Notes: generated from the letters alone by a model not told the origin. Shown: positions 1-37,809, counted from the first letter of the stretch. The stretch: 64,000 nucleotides of DNA from Cristatella mucedo (GCA_009760855.2 WPIO01000034.1:2993501-3057500), one strand, 5' to 3'. Program-made: numbers and translations.

Positions 1-58
1 AAAGCATGGAAGGCATCGATCGGCAGCCGGCCGTGCGCGCACTCGTAATGCTCACTAC

Positions 59-24943
<24,885 letters not shown>

Positions 24944-26600
24944 TCGGAAAGTCTACGAAAAATACGGGAACAGCCTTCCAGAAGAATATCGTATCTGTGG
25001 CAGCATAAAATCTGCGGTGGCTTCACTTGAACCTGAAGTGGAGAGATCGGACTGCTTCACCCACAGCAGCAACACGGGGAGAGGCGGAAACGGTGGACTG
25101 ATATAGTAACCAACCTACATAGGTCAGCCACTAAACCTAGACGGTCGGTTTTGTACGTGATGTGGATCGGTCTGTCGTAAAATGTTCTCTGATCTAATCA
25201 CTAGTCTCGGTTCTTAATATCGCCTGAGCACGGCATGTGTACTATTACGAGTTTTGTGTGGGGGCACCCAAACAACAGAGTTACGAAATCAGCCCGAACC
25301 TAATTTGCGAATCATTCGTTGCCCGGATCTACCTTACTAGATTAATTTTCCCCACTTTACCCTACGGAAGCCTATTTCAAAGCAGCAACTATGTCAACGC
25401 TCTTGCAGATCTTCCATTTTTAACGACCTGCTACCGAGATACTCACGCTGCAAAAGTAGTGAACCACAGCCCGAGAATGGAAGATAGAAGATCGCTCCTG
25501 AATTTTTCTTGTGTGAAATGGCAGCGTCCTAAATCAGCCAGATAAGGACTTGATCATACATCGGCTTGGAAGCGATTTTGCAATCATATATAGCCAAGGA
25601 TGCAAAAAAGTCGAAGCCGTGTAATAGGCTTTCAGTTTCGCTCCAGAAGTCAATGCCTCGGCATCGAAGCTGAATTGTTCGTGCAAAATGCCACCGAGCT
25701 AGCCGCGCTAGTCTGTTGTGCAGGTGCTGGCCGCTGTCGGTCAGCCGGTCACCCTTCGTTGCTGTCCAATAGACTTCTCTATGCCGTATATGGATTGGTT
25801 ACGTTAAGGTATGGGCTGCCCGATACTGGCGGTGCATCGATACCGAACCTGAAAACCGTTCACCGAGATTCCAGGGCTTGGGGCTTCATCGGTATAAGTA
25901 GCGTGTCGGCTGACGTTAGCACCTCTGCGAGCCTACAAGAGCTCTGCATTTTCAGCCCTAGTTGTGTTCGGACGTAGAAAGCCACCACACCTCGTTTCTA
26001 GCACTTGAATTTTTTTATAGGGAGCTGATGTTTGCAGCGACCAACGGAGAACGAACTCAACGCACCGCATTCTCTGGACAAGTGCCAGATCTTTTCTTGG
26101 GTTTTGAGGAGATTATTCCGTCCAGCCGTTCCAATTTTCCAATTTTCATTCTAATTTTGCTTGATGGCTGATTTTCTCAGGTGACTCCTCAAGGCCTTCG
26201 GCTCTGGAGAAGATATTGCAAAACTCGAAACCACACTTAAGATCCAGGGCTGGGGCTGCCACTTTCCAGATAGGGCTACAACGTCTGGCGAGGCGGTGCG
26301 CCTTAGGCGCTCATGTCCTATGTTCGAAGTCAGTTTTCAAGAGTGGGATGTCGTGCTTTTTAAAGGGTGATCGTGCCTCTCGAGGATATGAAGGCATTGC
26401 TCTTTTTTATATCCGGGTTCAAAGAGGTCTGCCGGGCGCCTTCAGCGCTTTACCCCTTTTCTCCAGAAACAGGACTTAGCAATAATTTTATGGAGACTAA
26501 AAACCGGTATGGCCAGGATTCATCAGGCGACCTTATCCAAGCTATGATTCCATTGGATGCTGAAATGTTTATTGACGCCGCTATATTTGCTTGAGTTGCT
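24944..26600. other. Upstream flank of MED12, no gene recognised
   Basis: Holds the presumed MED12 promoter and 5' UTR. No TATA box or strong CpG block is seen. Plus-strand open frames at 25237-25545, 25600-25977 and 26216-26479 encode nothing I recognise and lack splice or family support. Confidence 0.5.
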
Positions 26601-26604
26601 CAGA

Positions 26605-27642
26605 GGTAATAATACTAATAATAATGCACATAATAAAACACCCTCAGAGAACTCATCTCTTTTTTTGGCGATTTACATTTGCTTCAAAGGTAACGTGATC
26701 GAATGGTGAGTGACATCATGCTTGATAAACATCATGAATAAGATGGTAAGGGGTGACATGCACAGGGTCGGCATGTAAGTGTGGTTAATGGCAGCATGCA
26801 CAGTGTCAGCACGCGTAAGCACATAAAGTAAAAATCACATGGACCCACTAAATGCTGTCTTAAATAGGTGCGTTTTTTAAGTTTTTTTTTAAATGTAGTC
26901 AAGTCAGGGGATGTTCTGACGCAAGTCGGGAGTGAGTTCCAGGCTTTAGGAGCATATGAACTAAATGCACGTTCTCCAAAGGATTTGAGGTTTATACGAG
27001 GTATTGGTAAACTGTTAGATTCCGAAAACCGGGTGGTACGATGCTTAGCCTGGCAAGGGAGTAGATCTAGTAGATAGGCTTGAGCCAAAGAATGAAGTCA
27101 CCTAAAAGTGAGCGACAAAACTTTGAATTCGATGCGTTGCTTAACTGGTAGCCAACGCAGGTAGGCGAGAAGTATTGATGTGGCAACTGCGACGCTCACG
27201 ACAGACAAGCCTGGCTGCAGAGTTTTGCACCAGCTGTAAGCGCGGCTGAGTGCACATGCCGGCGGGCCAGCAAACAGTGAGTCACAGAAGTCAAGACGGG
27301 ATGTCACAAATGCACGGACCAACTTGGCATCCCTGTCTAAACAAGCCCGAATTTTAGCAATGTAATGTAGCTGAAAGTAGGCAGACTTGACTTTGGAGCT
27401 GATGTGGTCGTCTAACAAAGGTCACTTTGGAACATTTCACCTAGATTCCGTACAGATTCAACAGGAGATATGCTGGCAGAGCCGATTTTTAGCGTTAGTC
27501 TCTCCAATTTCTGAATCACGCTTGGTTTGCCCATAACTAGTAAGTCAGTTTTATCATCATTCAATTTAAGAAAATTTGCTGCAATCCATGTGTGGGTGTT
27601 ATCAATATATGCTGCAAGGGAGTTGATAGTAGAGGGGGCCAC
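26605..27642 (-). mobile_element. CR1-like LINE family A copy, 5' truncated, frameshifted
   Basis: Covers the region after the YADD motif (INSLAAYIDN, FLKLNDDKTDLLVMGKPSV) to the C-terminus in three frames (27642-27412, 27418-27098, 27088-26732), then the 3' UTR and an AAT-rich tail. It lies between MED12 and PSMD1. Confidence 0.85.
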
Positions 27643-28699
27643 CCAGGAACCTCAAGAGGAACTACCATAAACTTACCAAGGGTTCTCCCATTAAGTCGCT
27701 ACTAGCGGGATTTTAACCGAAGCGAAGTCGGGCGAAGTCTTCAACGCTACGCTCTTTTTCGCCTTCTACCTGCACTGCAGAGGGCAAGGGAAACTGAGCA
27801 GCCTATATTCAAAAAGCTGCAAAGTGTTTCGCTAGGAAGTACTGCTACGGCCACAGCGTCATGCCGGCGACTGGCAGTTTTCATTAAAGTGCATAGGAGT
27901 ACAGTGTACGACGAACAATGCTGGACGTGAGTAATGGTTATTTTCTCATCGGTAGCCTAGCTGAAATGAAGAAACGTCTTGAATGACTGCACGCCCAACA
28001 GGGTAGGTAATTTCAATCAGGTTGAGCACATTTGATTGAATCGATTCATGCCTCCCCCCTCCCCGCGATAGTTAAGATAGGAACGTAGTGTAAGCTGCAC
28101 CAAGCACGAGCCGGTACAGAAACGACAAAATGCAGACATCGAGGGGGGTTTCAACATTGGTGTATTTCGTCAACGCTCGCAGCGTTACACCGCACAGACG
28201 CTCTCCCCTCCGTCCTGTTGTCCATGTTTTCCACTGCAGCCTCTCGTCTCCAGGCAGTGACTCGCCCTTGTAAAAAAACAGCAGTTCATTTAACCATAAT
28301 CCCATAAAAATTACAAACCGACAATACCATAAACCCGAAATGAACCGTAAAACCCCACGTAGGACGCAGGCCAATAAGCCTCACAAATCGCTGCTGTATA
28401 CGGCTGTTAATTGGCTAAAATATCTAAGAAAAATTCAGTCGCGCACGACCTTTGCTAAAGGAGCCACGTTCGTTGGCTATCGTTTAAAAGTGGATGCGAA
28501 GCGATCTTCTTACTTTTACCAAAAATGGCTCACAGCGGCTAAGCGCCACAGCTCCGTGATATCCGGCTGAACTGCTGGGCCAGTTTCGGCCTCCACGTGC
28601 CCTCGGATCCTAGGGACACTGCTCAAAGGTCTTTTGCTCTAAGCGCCTTACGTTGTGCACTCACTCCCGCAATCCTACCGAAGCGACTTTTCTCTCCCG
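27643..28699. other. Intergenic sequence without recognised features
   Basis: It follows the 5' truncation point of a LINE-A copy. I see no gene, tail or repeat that I can name. Confidence 0.5.
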
Positions 28700-28870
28700 C
28701 TGCCAGCAATTGCGCCTCCTTTAGTGCTATCCAGTGCCGGCTATATCTACGCTGCTCACTTCCTCGGCTGTCCTCATGACTCAGCTATGCTTCCCACTCT
28801 TTCTTTTTTTGCACAAAATTCTTCGTGCTACGGTGCGATGCTGTATACGAATAATACGTTATTCCTTAAC
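28700..28870 (+). mobile_element. LINE family B remnant
   Basis: Encodes CPHDSAMLPTLSFFAQ, a decayed counterpart of [16 protein letters not shown] from family B. Only a short piece is recognisable. Confidence 0.5.
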
Positions 28871-28879
28871 AGTCACATA

Positions 28880-30110
28880 TCTGGTCCTTTTATATTGCTA
28901 TAAAAAGTACTTATTCTTACGATTATATTCGCCTACTGAGCCACAGCCCACGATGACGCCCACCGAAAAAAAACGAGAATGACTTTAAGTGTGCTATGCC
29001 AAACTGTTCATCGTGACATGCACTTAGCCTATGTGGCAACACTAGCAATAAATAATTCACTGAAATACCAGTACAGCTCACAAAGAGACATGTTGTTAAA
29101 TACGGAAGTGCTGCATGCACTTCAACTGACTTCATTTCGGTTACACCCACTCTAGTGCAAGGTTTTGCCTCGCTGAGAATTTCCTACAATGATCGTGCGT
29201 ACGATACGTTAGATGAAATAAAATCCGAGCGTCTATGATCCATAAACGCTTCCCGACGTGGGCCGCCACGCCCGCCAGAGAGCGGCTTTCTCGCAGGAAA
29301 GGAAAGTGACTGGTGCCCTCAGCGCGCCGTGCGGAACTACCGGTCGGTCGCTCTCGCTCACTGCGAAGCTCCTATTAGACCAGGAGTACGCGGCGATCGT
29401 TGCTCCTGGCGGGTGAGCAACACGGTATGAGTGCAAGTAGCCTAGTGTAGTAGTGTTGCAATAGTGTAGTAGTGCAGTACTCTACTTCTAGTGATGCAGT
29501 GGTGTAGTGCAAGTCCATCGCCAATGGCGAGGATCGTGGAAAGCAACTGGCTTCCATATTTCCATGCGGATTCCGTATTGCCATCCCACGGCATCAGAAG
29601 CAAGGACATTTAATAACCGGAAGTATTGAAGAGTGCCTCGCCGCCAAAACGAAATCCACCGTCCATAACGGCGAAAGTGGGCTGGAGTGAAAGTAAAATG
29701 CAAAGATGCTCGTTTTTACAGTATGCCCGGTAACTTCAGAAGCTGAGGCACAGAACTCTGCCGGAAGTGGACGTTTGTCCACCATTTCCAAGAATAAACG
29801 ACGCACGAGAGGTATGTGCTTGATTTGTCCAACTTTTCCAAGAAAAAGCAATAACAGCACGAGGTAGGTGCTTGCTTCGACCGCTCTGCGTTGATAAACA
29901 GCCAGCCAATCGATGAACGCGCATTGTATTGCAAGACTGCAAAGCGAAATGCTCACCTGAAAGAGGTAAAATACGCTGTCTTCGACGAATCCCTGAGCTG
30001 CTGCTGCTGTTGCTGCTGCTTCTCAATCGATGCGATTGCCAGACCGCATAGCGACGCCTCGTCTCAGACCTGGCAAGCTGTCTTTTCTCTGTAAATTATT
30101 TGTAACAGAT
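28880..30110. other. Intergenic sequence without recognised features
   Basis: The overlapping frames of 60-120 residues fit no family. A short TAGTGCAGTAGTGTAG-like simple repeat lies near 29440-29510, and a (CTG)n stretch near 29998-30017. Confidence 0.45.
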
Positions 30111-30119
30111 AGTTTACCA

Positions 30120-31005
30120 AAAGACTGTTAAATGTGAGCTCTGTAAAAAATGTCCTGCTGCAAGGAAACTGAAGGCACGGTCTCCGAAGGATAAGAGCCT
30201 GGGTAGAGACGCAAATAATCAGACCTAGAGAATGAAAGGACTAAAAATGAGCGACAGGACTTTTGAGTCGACGCCTGTTTGCTCGGTAGCCAGTGTAGGC
30301 AGGAAAGAAGTGTCGGGCGCCATGTGACCGATGCTGAAGTTAGTGTCAGGCAAGCCTTAAGCGCCTAGTTTTGCATCTTTAAGAAAGTGTCTTGCTTCGA
30401 AAGTAGCGTCATCTGGAAAGTGAGATTCATAGGCGGGATTTGTCTGAAGCGGACTACTTCGGCTGCCATATCGTTACCTAAGCATGCCGGCATTTTTCTG
30501 TGCTGTCTATCCGAAAGTATGCAGACCTGATGGTGGGCTTGTTGTATTTATCTAGTGAAAGCTAACTTTAGAATAGAACGGCCGGGCTAAGACTTCGGGC
30601 GAGACCCAGGCTAAGCCAATTTAAACGCTGAGGTTTTCCAGTTTCTGAGTGACACTTGTCTTTGTCCGTGAGAATTAGATTGGCTTTGTTCTTATAAAAA
30701 ATCAGAGAACTAGGCATCTAGGTGCCAATATCAACAATGCAAGCTGCATGGCAGCTGAGGGCGTCTAAGATGCTGGTTGCAGGCTGTGAAGAATCGAAAC
30801 GCAGCTTGGTACTGAACAACGTCCATGCAGAAATGAAAAGCCAAGCTTAAGATTGAGTGGGCGCTTGGTGGTGACATTTTCAAGAGGAAGAGGCTAGATT
30901 GTTGACCGAAGCGTACGTAAAGCAGATCACTCCGTACTTCAGACGTACGCCAGAACAACGGCGACTGTTGGCATCTACGCTCTGAAATTGCCTCGTAGGC
31001 AAGGA
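30120..31005 (-). mobile_element. LINE family A copy, highly degenerate
   Basis: Follows the family-A 3' half (CACGGTCTCCGAAGGAT, GAGCGACAGGACTTT, GCCAGTGTAGGCAGG) with many substitutions and gaps. It is the oldest-looking copy in the intergenic stretch. Confidence 0.55.
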
Positions 31006-31039
31006 CCTAAACCAGTGTGATGTGACGCCAATGATGTCC

Positions 31040-31140
31040 CTTTGCAGCAAATGTAAAGCACCTAGAAAGAGATTGAGTTCTCTGAAAGCGCTTTATCAAG
31101 TGCATTATTATTATTATCATTATTATTATTATTATTATCC
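31040..31140 (+). mobile_element. LINE family A, 3' tail, plus orientation
   Basis: Reads GCAAATGTAAAGCACCTAGA then GATTGAGTTCTCTGAAAGCG and a long ATT tract, the complete family-A 3' end in sense orientation. Confidence 0.75.
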
Positions 31141-31504
31141 ACACGGGAGACGATGTCACTCATGGGGGAGCTTAGCAATCAGTGATATCGAACGCTGCCG
31201 AGGGACCGGGCAGAGTTTGCAGTAACTGAGCATTCCTGAAAAGTCGATACTGGCACTTAGCTTAATCACTTTTTCAGTGCTCCAAATCGGTGTCAAAATT
31301 AAGCTTTTTGAAATAATCAGTACCAAACAGTCTTTGTTTTTAGCGCCGTTTGGGCATCCGATTTAAGCGCCTCGCTAATAGCTGTATCGTTGGGCAGTTG
31401 AGTCAGCAGTTGTTTATCTAATGCGTCTTCGTCTGTGACTCTAAAAAAGCCACAAGGACTAAGTGGAGGGATTTTAGGCTGGAGAGTTTTTCTGAAGCAC
31501 AAAC

Positions 31505-31700
31505 ACTCGAAGCCTAAGCGGCTTTCGGTCCGTATACATTGGCCAACAGACTTAATCTCATGCCACCAGTATAAATTAAGAATCGTAGTTGAGTCAGGAG
31601 GGCAGCTATGAAAGTGAGTAGTACGGAATTAGTCTCGCTGGAAATGATATGGCACAGTCTGCATTAGGAGTGAAGTCAGAATTATACAGCATACGTCCAC
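31505..31700 (-). mobile_element. LINE family B remnant, minus strand
   Basis: CGGCTTTCGGTCCGTATACA...GCCAACAGACTTAATCTCATG and GAGTCAGGAGGGCAGCTATG parallel the better copy at 11740-11850. It is degenerate. Confidence 0.6.
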
Positions 31701-32158
31701 TACTTGGCTATTTTTGAAAAGTAAAGATATACATAAAAAGGGCTACATTAACTTTCCAATTTTCTTTCACATTATATTTATACGTTTTTATTCTTAATAT
31801 TTCTGCTGCCCCTAAATAGCGTTAAATATAAACTCAATCGCAATTAGTTCGCATGAGATCCCCTGAAATGGTGAGTCCTTTTTGTCCTGAAAGATTTCTT
31901 GTTCAACGCTGCAGACGGCAAGTTGAGACCTTTCGACGGCAGAACCACAGCTAGAAAAATGAGAAAATTCCGCACATTAGTCAACCTCAGTTGATAATTT
32001 TATGAAAATAACTTAATACTTCAAGTCCCAAGTCCTCTAGAAAGCACATGAACGGGAACTTCTTCTAGGTTACTAGTGAGTGCTTGGGCGCCCAAGGCAC
32101 CGGCATTACAGTGCCGGAACAGCCTCAGACTGCGTTTCAGAACCGATCGATGCGTTTA

Positions 32159-32750
32159 ATAATAATAATAATAATGTACTTGATAAAGCACCCCCAGAGA
32201 ACTCAATCTCTCTCTTGGTGCTTTACATTTTCTGCAAAATTGGGAAATGCAATTGAAGGGTGAGTAATATCATGCTTGATAAACAAACAACGTGAGTAAC
32301 ATGGTTAAGGGTGGCATGCACAGGGTCAGTATGCAAATGTGGTTAGTGGCAGCATGCACAGTGTCAGCACGCATAAGCACATGAAGGACGAAATGCACAG
32401 GGACACACTAAATGCTGTCCTAAAAAATGCTGTCCTAAATAGGTGTGTTTTCAAGTTCTTTTTTAATGTGGTCAGGTCAGGGGATGTTCTGACGCAGGTC
32501 GGGAGGGAGCTCCAGGCTATGGGAGCATACGAACTAAATGCACGGTCTCCAAAGGATTTGACGTTTGTACGAGGTATTGGTAAACTGTTGGATTCCGAAA
32601 AGCGGGATGTACGATGCTTGGCCTGGAGGGGGAGTAGATCTGAGAGATAGGCTGGAGTCAAAGAATGAAGTGACCTAAAAGTGAGCGACAAAACCTTGAA
32701 GTCAATCCGTTGCTTGACTGGGAGCCAGTGCAGGTCGGCGAGAAGTGAGA
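32159..32750 (-). mobile_element. CR1-like LINE family A copy, 5' truncated
   Basis: One open frame (32750-32326) encodes [20 protein letters not shown] to the C-terminus with little decay, then the 3' UTR and (AAT)n. The 5' junction near 32750 passes into unrelated sequence. TGCTGTCCTAAA is duplicated inside (about 32411-32437). Confidence 0.85.
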
Positions 32751-34320
32751 ATGCGTTTGACACAGATCCCACCCACACCCCACGGTCGATTTTCAAGGGA
32801 GCGTTCGGCTGCCTCATCCCGCGCCCAGGCGAGGCTGCCTGCTGTGGCTGTGGCTAGCCAGCGCCAACTCTCTCGGCAGCCATTCGTTACACTGGTCGAG
32901 TGACCCTTGGTATCTCTCTGCGAGAGCTTGCTTGCTGCCGGTCCAGCGTCAGCCTGAGCAGACCCTATTCTCTTCCCCTTCTGCCACCATAGTTTGGTTG
33001 CCGTCGCGAACAGCACGGATTGCCAGCCGATGACCAAACATCAGTTTATTTCACTACCCATTGAGTAGAGGGAAGCCCGACTCTCACGCCCCCCCTCTCG
33101 CTGACCGGAGTTCCCGCGATTCCCTTGTCGCAACCATCATTAGCAGCACATCCCGACCGGATACCACATCGTGTGTCACAGCCCACTGGTGCAACGATCA
33201 GAGGCTGTGTCGTCATTTAAACGAAACCACAGCCACAGTGCAGAGCTGCCGACATGACCGCCTGCCAACACCCTCACTATTTTCACACGTGACGGGCAGC
33301 GAGAATTCAATCCGTTGCTTTGTTGCTCATGCGCTCGCCGCTCGCTTGCCGAAATGCCACGCACCGTGCGAGGGCATCGCTGCGCAGCGAGGTGGAACGC
33401 CGCCTGGAACGCCGCCGAAGCCCCCCACCCCACCCGTCACTGGCAGTCTGGATGAATAGGTGGGGCTGGGCTGCCCCGACCGAAATTAAAAACCGTTTAA
33501 ATACCGTTCACCGACCGGAAACGCCCCTCTCGGAGGCTTCCGTATGGCGACCGGACACAAAGGAAAGGCGTTTTGGGCTTAAAAGAAGCTGCTCTAGAGG
33601 CTCGTCTGGGTGGGCCTTTTAGGGGCAGCTTCGCGATATTTCTCTGGAAGGAGTCTACCATTTTGTCTTAAATGTGGCGCGGACGCTCTCGCGACCAGCG
33701 AGAATTTTCGAACACGCTCAGTCTTTCACTAAGCGGCTTTGGCGCGCTCACTCCGTGTCGGCTTCCAGACACAGCGTGCTTTTTTTTTAAGGAGCATTCA
33801 GTTACTTACCTTACCGACAGAGCTACCAAAGAGGCGGCCTGGCAACGTGCCTTCGGTGAGCCGCCTCAGGCTCTCCAAGTAGGGAGGCACACATTTCTTT
33901 TCAATTCGTCGGAGTACGCTTCCGGGTGGCGAAACTTCGGCACGGAGCTAAGTGTTTCCAAATTTTTTGAGGACTTTACCTAACAGCCAAAGTGAACATA
34001 ATTAAAATAGCAGAAATATATGAGATAAGCAAGTCTTCAGATGGATGTCAGAGCCTTTCTGAGCCGATTTCGAATGAAAGTCCTTGGCCTTAAACCACGC
34101 TCCTACAGCTTGAGGTTTTACCCCCTCCCCACCTCAGAATCTAGGATACGCTCCTGTCCCTGTTCAAACATATTCATGGGCAGAGCTTGTAACTTGCCGC
34201 GCACGCTCACAAGTTTTGGAGCCAGCATGCTTTATAACCACCGCGTGTAATCCGCCGGACGAGGTGGATGCCCCAAGTGAGCTAGAGGCTGCTCGAGGCA
34301 GAAGTGTTGAGCAGCACTTT
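32751..34320. other. Intergenic sequence without recognised features
   Basis: GC-rich around 33050-33450 with an open frame at 33061-33459 (Pro/Thr-rich, no family). It may be an unclassified repeat, as both sides are LINE copies. Confidence 0.4.
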
Positions 34321-34321
34321 T

Positions 34322-34681
34322 ATAATAATAATAATAATAATAATAACAATAATGCACTTGATAAAGCGCCCTCAGAGAACTCAATTTCTCTCTAGGCGTT
34401 TTACATTTGCTGCAAAGGGAAATGCAATTGAATGGTGAGTAATATCATGCTTGATGAACAACATGAATAACATGGTTATGGGTGACGTGCACAGGGTCAG
34501 CATGTAAATGTGGTTAGTGGCAGCATGCACAGTGTCAGCACGCACAAGCACATGAAGGACGAATCACAGGGACCCAATAAATGCTGTCCTAAATAGATGC
34601 TGTCCTAAATAGATGTTTTTAAGTTCTTTTTAAATGTGGTCAAGTCAGGGGATGTTCTGACGCAAGTCGGGAGTGAGTTCA
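34322..34681 (-). mobile_element. LINE family A copy, 3' end only
   Basis: (AAT)n tail, 3' UTR and the last codons, truncated at about 34681. A tandem duplication of the TGCTGTCCTAAATAGA segment is seen near 34580-34610, as in the copy at 32.4 kb. Confidence 0.85.
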
Positions 34682-35400
34682 TTTGTAACGCCAGTATTTT
34701 GGCGAGATAACAATTGGGACGAGGACACAATATTGACGCGTACTCATTTGGAAAATTATTTCATACGGTAAACTCGACAACAAAGTATACTTGAATCGCA
34801 TGCAACAAAAGGGAAACATTTTTTGGTGATTCCCTATCACTCAATACTGAGACGGACCTCGACGCCGAAGCAGAATGAGTGAATTTTTTGCAAGCAGATT
34901 ATTTCATGAGCTGAGCACAACGGACAGAGCCAAATCGGGTCTATTTGCTGCTCAGCAGGCCGCCGTACTGGCTTGCCGGCGCTGACTAAAGGAGTTGACT
35001 CGGTGGAATCACCAGAGGCGTGACGGGATTTATCCTGAGACGTTATCGTCGCTTACGTGGCCTCCAATGGACGAGTAAAACATTTAGTGGCAGAAAAAAT
35101 CTTGTGAAACACTGAATAGGCCACAGGCGTTGGTGTATAAAATATGCGCAGCGGTATTGGATCAAGTAAATCTTGCTTGTAAATGTATTTTTGCGCCTCG
35201 CAATTTCGCTGTGCGTTGGCGATTCAACGAGTCTACGCGGCGGGACACTGGCCTGCACGCGACGCAGACGGAATATTTGTGGGCATAATAGAATAGTCTC
35301 ACAAACACATAAATCATTGGTAGCTAGAAAGCAAAACGTGCACGCACCCGCGCGCATTTACCTGCAGCGAGCGCTGGGGCATCGGGTGGGCGCGCCTCGG
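34682..35400. other. PSMD1 upstream flank, no gene recognised
   Basis: Unique-looking sequence between a truncated LINE-A copy and the PSMD1 promoter. The overlapping frames at 35043-35454 have no support. Confidence 0.45.
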
Positions 35401-35510
35401 TTCCGCCGTTTAGTTGCATCCGGTACAGTCGGGAGCAAGTTCCGGCCATTTTGACGCCGGCAATCGCGGCGTTGCCTCTTCAACGCTGGATGGCTACCTT
35501 AGCCGCTACC
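35401..35510 (+). promoter_or_regulatory. PSMD1: PSMD1 proximal promoter with ETS core and YY1 site
   Basis: GC-rich, with no TATA box. A TTCCGG ETS core (about 35440-35445) is followed directly by GCCATTTTG (35445-35453), a full YY1 consensus, 58 bases before the chosen ATG. ETS and YY1 sites near the start are typical of TATA-less housekeeping genes. Confidence 0.5.
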
Positions 35511-35535
35511 ATGCGGATGAACATAACATCAGCGG
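35511..35535 (+). CDS. PSMD1: PSMD1 exon 1 (residues 1-8)
   Basis: Only 25 coding bases (MRMNITSA), ending in phase 1 before GTAAGA. It matches the MITSAAG start of vertebrate PSMD1 and has a good ACCATG context. The exact start among three in-frame ATGs is uncertain. Confidence 0.85.
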
Positions 35536-36885
35536 GTAAGAATTGTGCTCAATTTTGGATACTTTATCCAATATCGCGAGGCCATTCCCCTACTCGCCTG
35601 TTATCTCCTCCTCTTGTCGGCCTGTTAGTAGCGAGGAATCGTGATATGGTGAAATTGAGCTCGGTCGACGGATGTCTTGCTGCCCGGAGGGTTCCGCGCA
35701 CCTCCCGGTCCCTGGCGCGTTTCAGTTCTTCTTGTGATAATAGCTAACATATAATTCTAGCTGGAGTGCTTGCTCTGCTCGACGAACCGGATGATCAGCT
35801 TAAGGTACGTAGACTTCTCTGCCGCATGTTCCCATAGCATACATGAGGCGAAGCGCGGACGTCTGTGCTGAGCGCGTCGCCTCGCTCCAGAGGACGTTCG
35901 ACAGCTGTCCGCCGAGCGCGCCCGTCTGCGCTGAAGCGGTCTGGCGACGGCGCGCTGTCGGGAATGGGCCGTCAGCCGTCGGCGCGCGAGTTCCGGCAAA
36001 CTCCCCGCTCGGGCGCCATCTCCCCATCCTCCGTTGTCGTCGTCGAATGCTGCCTACGAGGCCAGTGGGCACATGCCACAGTGTCTATCGGCTGCGCGCG
36101 AGGTCGCGAGCGATGCGAGCAGCCATCGAGCAATGCGTTCGGATCGCGCTCCTGCGTACTGAGCAGCGTGGTCGGCGGCAGTGAATGAATGGGTGAATGA
36201 ACGCACGAACGCACCTGCGTACGCGGCGCCGCAAAGCCCTCTGCGGCCGTCGGTGTGCTTCGCCGACTTGGCAGCGGTGACAGTGTACTCATTGTCACCG
36301 CGTGAGCAAAGACACCGGAGGGTAAACTCGCCCGGGGAAACTTCTGACCTTGTCCACGATAGCTGGAACCGGCTGAGCGAGCTCATCTCGCCGGAAGTTT
36401 GCAGATGCAGATAGCAGAGCTTCATGAAAAATGCTGTTTACGGAGGTGGTGCACCGGAAGTGAATCTGGACACAGCTCCCGAAGCCTGCCGTGAAGGGAG
36501 TGCCGCCTCGGGAAGTGGGTGGGAAGAAGGAAGTGGGTGGGAAGAGTCAACTCGCACGAGGAACGAGGTCGCCGGGCGACCGATTTCGCCGAGCTGCTCG
36601 GCGAGTGAAAGAAGTTCGAGGGCAGTGGCGCCATCTGGTGAGGGGCACCATCTGGTGAGGGGTGCCTACAAAGTTCAGCAAGCCAGTTGATCAAGCCGAC
36701 AGTTCAGCTTGCCTGGGAAGTGGGCATGGGCCATATGTGCCTTTCGTGTGGTTCATAAATGAAGCGAGTGGGGGCCAGCTCTTGCCTTTTACCTGCTTTA
36801 AAATTTCAGCGTAGGAATTATGGAGGACATTCCGTGCTCTGCTGGCTCTGACCAGCCAGATGCTGGGCTTCGGCCTACTAAGGAC

Positions 36886-36941
<56 letters not shown>

Positions 36942-37733
36942 CAGCCTATCTGCTGAGGCTGAGGGCTTACTCGTTGGAAACCTGCCGAGAATGCATGACA
37001 GAAGTCGAATCTCGCAAGCTGCTCGCGGGCTCTTGTTGCAGTCGCTATTATTCTTAAACAGCGAGCCTCAAACTTGAAGTACTCCGAGGCCGGGCATGCA
37101 GCTATTGCAATCCGTGGTGCTGCTGCCAAGTACTGGCAGCCCCGGCAAGATAAAAAAAAGCTGATCCAACAGCCTCTTATGTGTAGCATAGCAACAGAAG
37201 AGCTTTGACGGCTATCACTACCGCTTGCAGCGACGACAAAGAATCGCCCACAGCAGGATTCGAACCCACGACCTCGGTCCCGAGGTCGTGAAAAGCAACC
37301 GTCTTACCTAGTGTGCCATCCTAGTGGCTCACCAAGATGAATTGCAGCCGGTAGCTTTGCCTTGGTCCAACACTTTAACCCAGTGTATTTTTGTCAATTT
37401 CTTGTTAGGATTTTCCTTTGCTTTGCTTGTGCACCTGTGCATGATTTAGTGCATGCTACATGCCAGAGGTCTTCCTAAGTGGTGGCCACAAATGTCTGCA
37501 TGTTTGCTTTTTTAGCATGCTGGCCTAAGTAGGATGCTCACTTGTTCAGCTTGGAAGCAAGCCACTAACCTCATGGGTATTGATTGTCTTGCAGCAAGTT
37601 GTAGTGTGTCAGGATAGAGGTTTAGTTCTCTTAGGGTGTCATAAGAAACGACCTTTTAAATTATTATTATTATTATGTACCAACTCTGCCAGTGGTCATA
37701 CCACTAAGCAGGACAGCTAAACTGAGTCGATCA

Positions 37734-37809
<76 letters not shown>

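Noticed and set aside
25237-26600. Plus-strand open frames upstream of MED12
   Set aside because: No family resemblance, no splice structure and no shared frame; they may be chance or an unknown repeat.
33061-33459. 132-codon Pro/Thr-rich open frame between LINE copies
   Set aside because: GC-rich chance frame with overlapping frames on the other strand; no domain.
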